This document shows positions 6,885 through 8,492 of a stretch of DNA of 8,492 nucleotides, piece after piece (positions within the stretch are counted from its first letter, which is position 1; each line of letters begins with the position of its first letter). The DNA comes from Treponema sp. (GTDB lineage Bacteria > Spirochaetota > Spirochaetia > Treponematales > Breznakiellaceae). The stretch covers positions 1 to 8,492 of the forward strand of contig JAITBO010000326.1 in NCBI GenBank assembly GCA_031283505.1. The letters are read 5' to 3'. Below the pieces are notes generated by a model that worked only from the letters and a program-made list of their open reading frames with translations, did not search any database and was not told the DNA's origin. Position numbers and translations under genes: made by a program.

Positions 6885-8165
6885 ATGAACAGCGGCAGCG
6901 TCGATGCGGTATATAAAATTCTCGCCGCTCATGGGTATTCCCTCAGTCTTGGTTCCTTCAGCGCCCTGGACCGGTACTGGGGTCTTCCTCCCCTGCCCTT
7001 TGTCTGGGCCGAAACCGGCGCGGACCTCTCCGGTTTAGCCCGGCTGTTTGAGGGGCTCCGTTTTCCCGGAATAGACCTTGCGGACGGGGCGGTCGAGCAT
7101 GACCGGCGGCAATGGTACTTTCGCTGCCCGGACCCGGAGGAGAACTCCCGGTGGCCTTCCCCGGAAGGGCCTTCCTACAAACTCCTTACCTTAACCCAGA
7201 ACCAGGAGGTAAAAAACTTTCGCGACCTCCTGGGGATATATCCCCTGCTTCGCCTGCTCCGGGACGGAAAACCGGCTGCGGAACTGCCGCCGGATTTGCA
7301 GTCCTCCGGTTCGGCTGAACCCTGGTGGGCCGGCCTTAACCCGGAAACCGTCCGCTGGCGGGCCGTCATGGACGGGGCGCTGATTATGGCGCGGTACAGT
7401 CCGGCGGAGGATACGCCCGGGCGGAATTTCCGAGGGGACGGACACCGCGCCGTCGTGGAAGCGGCGGAATCCTTCCGGGACCTGGCGGCGGGACAACCAC
7501 CCTCGGCGGAAGGCCAGCGGGTTCTTCTGACGAGCCTTCTCGTGTCGGAGCGGCCTGACTTGGGGCTGGAATTGCTTAAGGCGGCGGGCTTTGTGGAGGA
7601 GTTCTGGCCCGAACTTGCCCGGCTTGATGACGTAGATCACTCAAAAGAGTTTCATCCGGAAGGAAACGTGTGGAAGCACACCATGGAAACCTTCCGCTAC
7701 CGAAAGGCCGCTCCCCGGAGCCGGGAAGCGGGCTCCTGCCGGGGGATGTGCCGGGCGGCCTACGATTTGTGCCTTTCCCTGGGACTTTTACTCCATGACG
7801 CGGGGAAGCCCCTTGCGGCGTCTTCCGGCAGCCGACGTTTTGACGGCCACGCGGAATTGGGGGCCGTGGAGGCGCGGAGGTTTCTGGAACGCCTGGGATT
7901 TGAGCCTGACCTTATCGGTGATGTTTTTTATCTGGTAAAAAATCACATGATGCCCGCCGCCCTCCCCCGTCTTCCCCTGGTCAAAACCGGAGAAGTTATG
8001 GAATCTCCCCTTTTTTCTACCCTGATGGAACTCTACCGGTGTGACGAATCCTCATCCTTTAAAGGTATGGATGCTTATTATGAAAGTAGCGCCGCGTATC
8101 AAACGTACCTTAGGCGGCGGCGTAATCCCTACCGGTCGGCGGATGGAAAAATCCGGATTTTGTGA
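6885..8165 (+). CDS. HD-domain protein with a degenerate CCA-adding/poly(A)-polymerase-like head
   Basis: The product is 426 residues from ATG 6885. The middle and C-terminal parts follow a CCA-adding enzyme or poly(A) polymerase with an HD domain. RPDLGLELLKAAGFVEEFWPEL (223-244) matches the RNA-binding helices, then HPEGNVWKHT (257-266) opens the HD domain. Metal ligands appear complete: His265, His304-Asp305 (LLHDAGKP), His322 (GHAELGA), His354 (KNHM) and Asp387 (YRCDESS). Such domains are metal-dependent phosphohydrolases, often 2',3'-cyclic phosphodiesterases or phosphatases in these enzymes. The head aligns only in outline: AHGYSLSLGSFSALDRYWG (15-33) sits where GGxVRDxLLG is expected, and PFVWAET (38-44) where the metal-binding DxD should be. 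RWRAVMDGALIMARY (157-171) echoes the LRAxRFAAR motif. The carboxylates are missing, so nucleotidyl transfer is unlikely. I infer an RNA- or nucleotide-directed phosphohydrolase. It probably shares the amylase transcript or uses a weak promoter, since no clear one is seen in the 137-base gap. Confidence 0.82.
   Translation: MNSGSVDAVYKILAAHGYSLSLGSFSALDRYWGLPPLPFVWAETGADLSGLARLFEGLRFPGIDLADGAVEHDRRQWYFRCPDPEENSRWPSPEGPSYKLLTLTQNQEVKNFRDLLGIYPLLRLLRDGKPAAELPPDLQSSGSAEPWWAGLNPETVRWRAVMDGALIMARYSPAEDTPGRNFRGDGHRAVVEAAESFRDLAAGQPPSAEGQRVLLTSLLVSERPDLGLELLKAAGFVEEFWPELARLDDVDHSKEFHPEGNVWKHTMETFRYRKAAPRSREAGSCRGMCRAAYDLCLSLGLLLHDAGKPLAASSGSRRFDGHAELGAVEARRFLERLGFEPDLIGDVFYLVKNHMMPAALPRLPLVKTGEVMESPLFSTLMELYRCDESSSFKGMDAYYESSAAYQTYLRRRRNPYRSADGKIRIL
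8148..8161. repeat. Second copy of palindrome AAAATCCGGATTTT
   Basis: A perfect 14-base palindrome ends two bases before the HD gene stop codon and encodes its last residues (KIRIL). With three bases on its left (8145-8161) it matches 17 bases of the reverse complement of 393-409. Being at a gene end it could assist termination, but it is followed by GTGACCC rather than a T-run. Confidence 0.6.
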
Positions 8166-8492
8166 CCCAAAATTACCTTAGGAAGTATACAGAAATAACA
8201 TGACCGTTTGGTCATATTACTTTCTTAAATAGCAAAGACAAACCGGGTATCATTCCGAAATTTCAACGCAAAAGTTCGTGTCTGTTCGAGTAGTCTAACC
8301 TTAGGTTCGGCGTGGTTAAACTGAGAATTGCTGGTGATTCAATTCGGCATACGAAATGCCTCATTTAGAAAAAAGGTAACTATTCAGCCAGATCCACTTG
8401 AAAAGGACTTAATTTTAGAGTAAAAGAAAGGAGGGAAGGGAAAGAATAATAACAAACCAGGAAATAGATATAGATGCTGCCATTGCAAATGT
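8166..8492. other. AT-rich region without a recognised gene
   Basis: These 327 bases are clearly richer in A and T than the upstream genes. They contain the 8200-8215 inverted repeat, a small stem GGCAT-ACGAA-ATGCC (8346-8360), AACCT-T-AGGTT (8297-8307) and a purine-rich stretch with AAAGGAGGG (8427-8435). That strong ribosome-like site has no start codon at a useful distance. The ATG at 8474, with AGGA 11 bases before it, opens a frame to the window edge (MLPLQM), too short to judge. The next gene may begin there or beyond. Confidence 0.6.
8200..8215. promoter_or_regulatory. Inverted repeat ATGACC-GTTT-GGTCAT
   Basis: A six-base perfect stem with a four-base loop lies 35 bases after the HD stop. 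It is followed by ATTACTTTCTT, a weak T-rich stretch, so it might act as a feeble terminator. The TGACCG...GGTCA form also resembles operators of TetR-type repressors. No regulator gene is visible here, so either role is a guess. Confidence 0.3.

Noticed and set aside
8427..8492. Start of another gene, from AAAGGAGGG (8427-8435) or ATG 8474
   Set aside because: The strong ribosome-like site has no start codon nearby, and only 19 bases remain after ATG 8474, too little to support a coding call.

Overview
The window is about 8.5 kb of bacterial chromosome. The genes look GC-rich, while the gaps between them are visibly richer in A and T. It carries three complete genes on the plus strand and the first 70 codons of a lipoprotein gene leaving on the minus strand. 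I think the most likely source is a GC-rich spirochaete, such as a Treponema of the termite-gut type. The clues are a short lipoprotein signal with lipobox LLAGC, a very large cytoplasmic amylase-family protein, and the overall look of the proteins. This assignment is inference from general recall, not a search. No tRNA or rRNA gene, CRISPR array, integrase or intact insertion sequence was recognised.

Layout. Bases 1-212 (minus) hold the start of a secreted lipoprotein. Bases 213-654 are a divergent intergenic region with a good sigma70-type promoter for the rightward gene (TTGTAC, 17 bp, TATACT) and a 38-base near-perfect palindrome at 381-418. Bases 658-2835 encode a long U32-family protein, related to the RlhA/TrhP RNA hydroxylation factors, with its four-cysteine signature intact. 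Bases 2836-3015 hold hairpins and candidate promoters. Bases 3016-6747 encode a 1243-residue GH13 (alpha-amylase clan) protein. Its barrel lies at residues 315-745, flanked by about 310 N-terminal and 330 C-terminal residues that I cannot assign. Bases 6748-6884 hold a perfect 13-bp hairpin and repeated AGGTTC words. Bases 6885-8165 encode a protein built like a CCA-adding enzyme or poly(A) polymerase, but its nucleotidyltransferase active site appears lost while the HD phosphohydrolase site is complete. Bases 8166-8492 are AT-rich and hold no convincing gene.

How the genes relate. The three plus-strand genes are co-directional but separated by 137-180 bp gaps containing hairpins and at least one promoter-like site, so they are probably not one tight operon. 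Two of them (U32 and HD/NTase-like) come from RNA-modification or RNA-processing families. The amylase-like protein has no signal peptide and would act on cytoplasmic alpha-glucan. No shared pathway is evident. The points most worth a second look are the HD protein with a dead NTase head, the proline in place of histidine in GH13 conserved region IV, the orphan flanks of the amylase, and the two matching AAAATCCGGATTTT palindromes about 7.7 kb apart.
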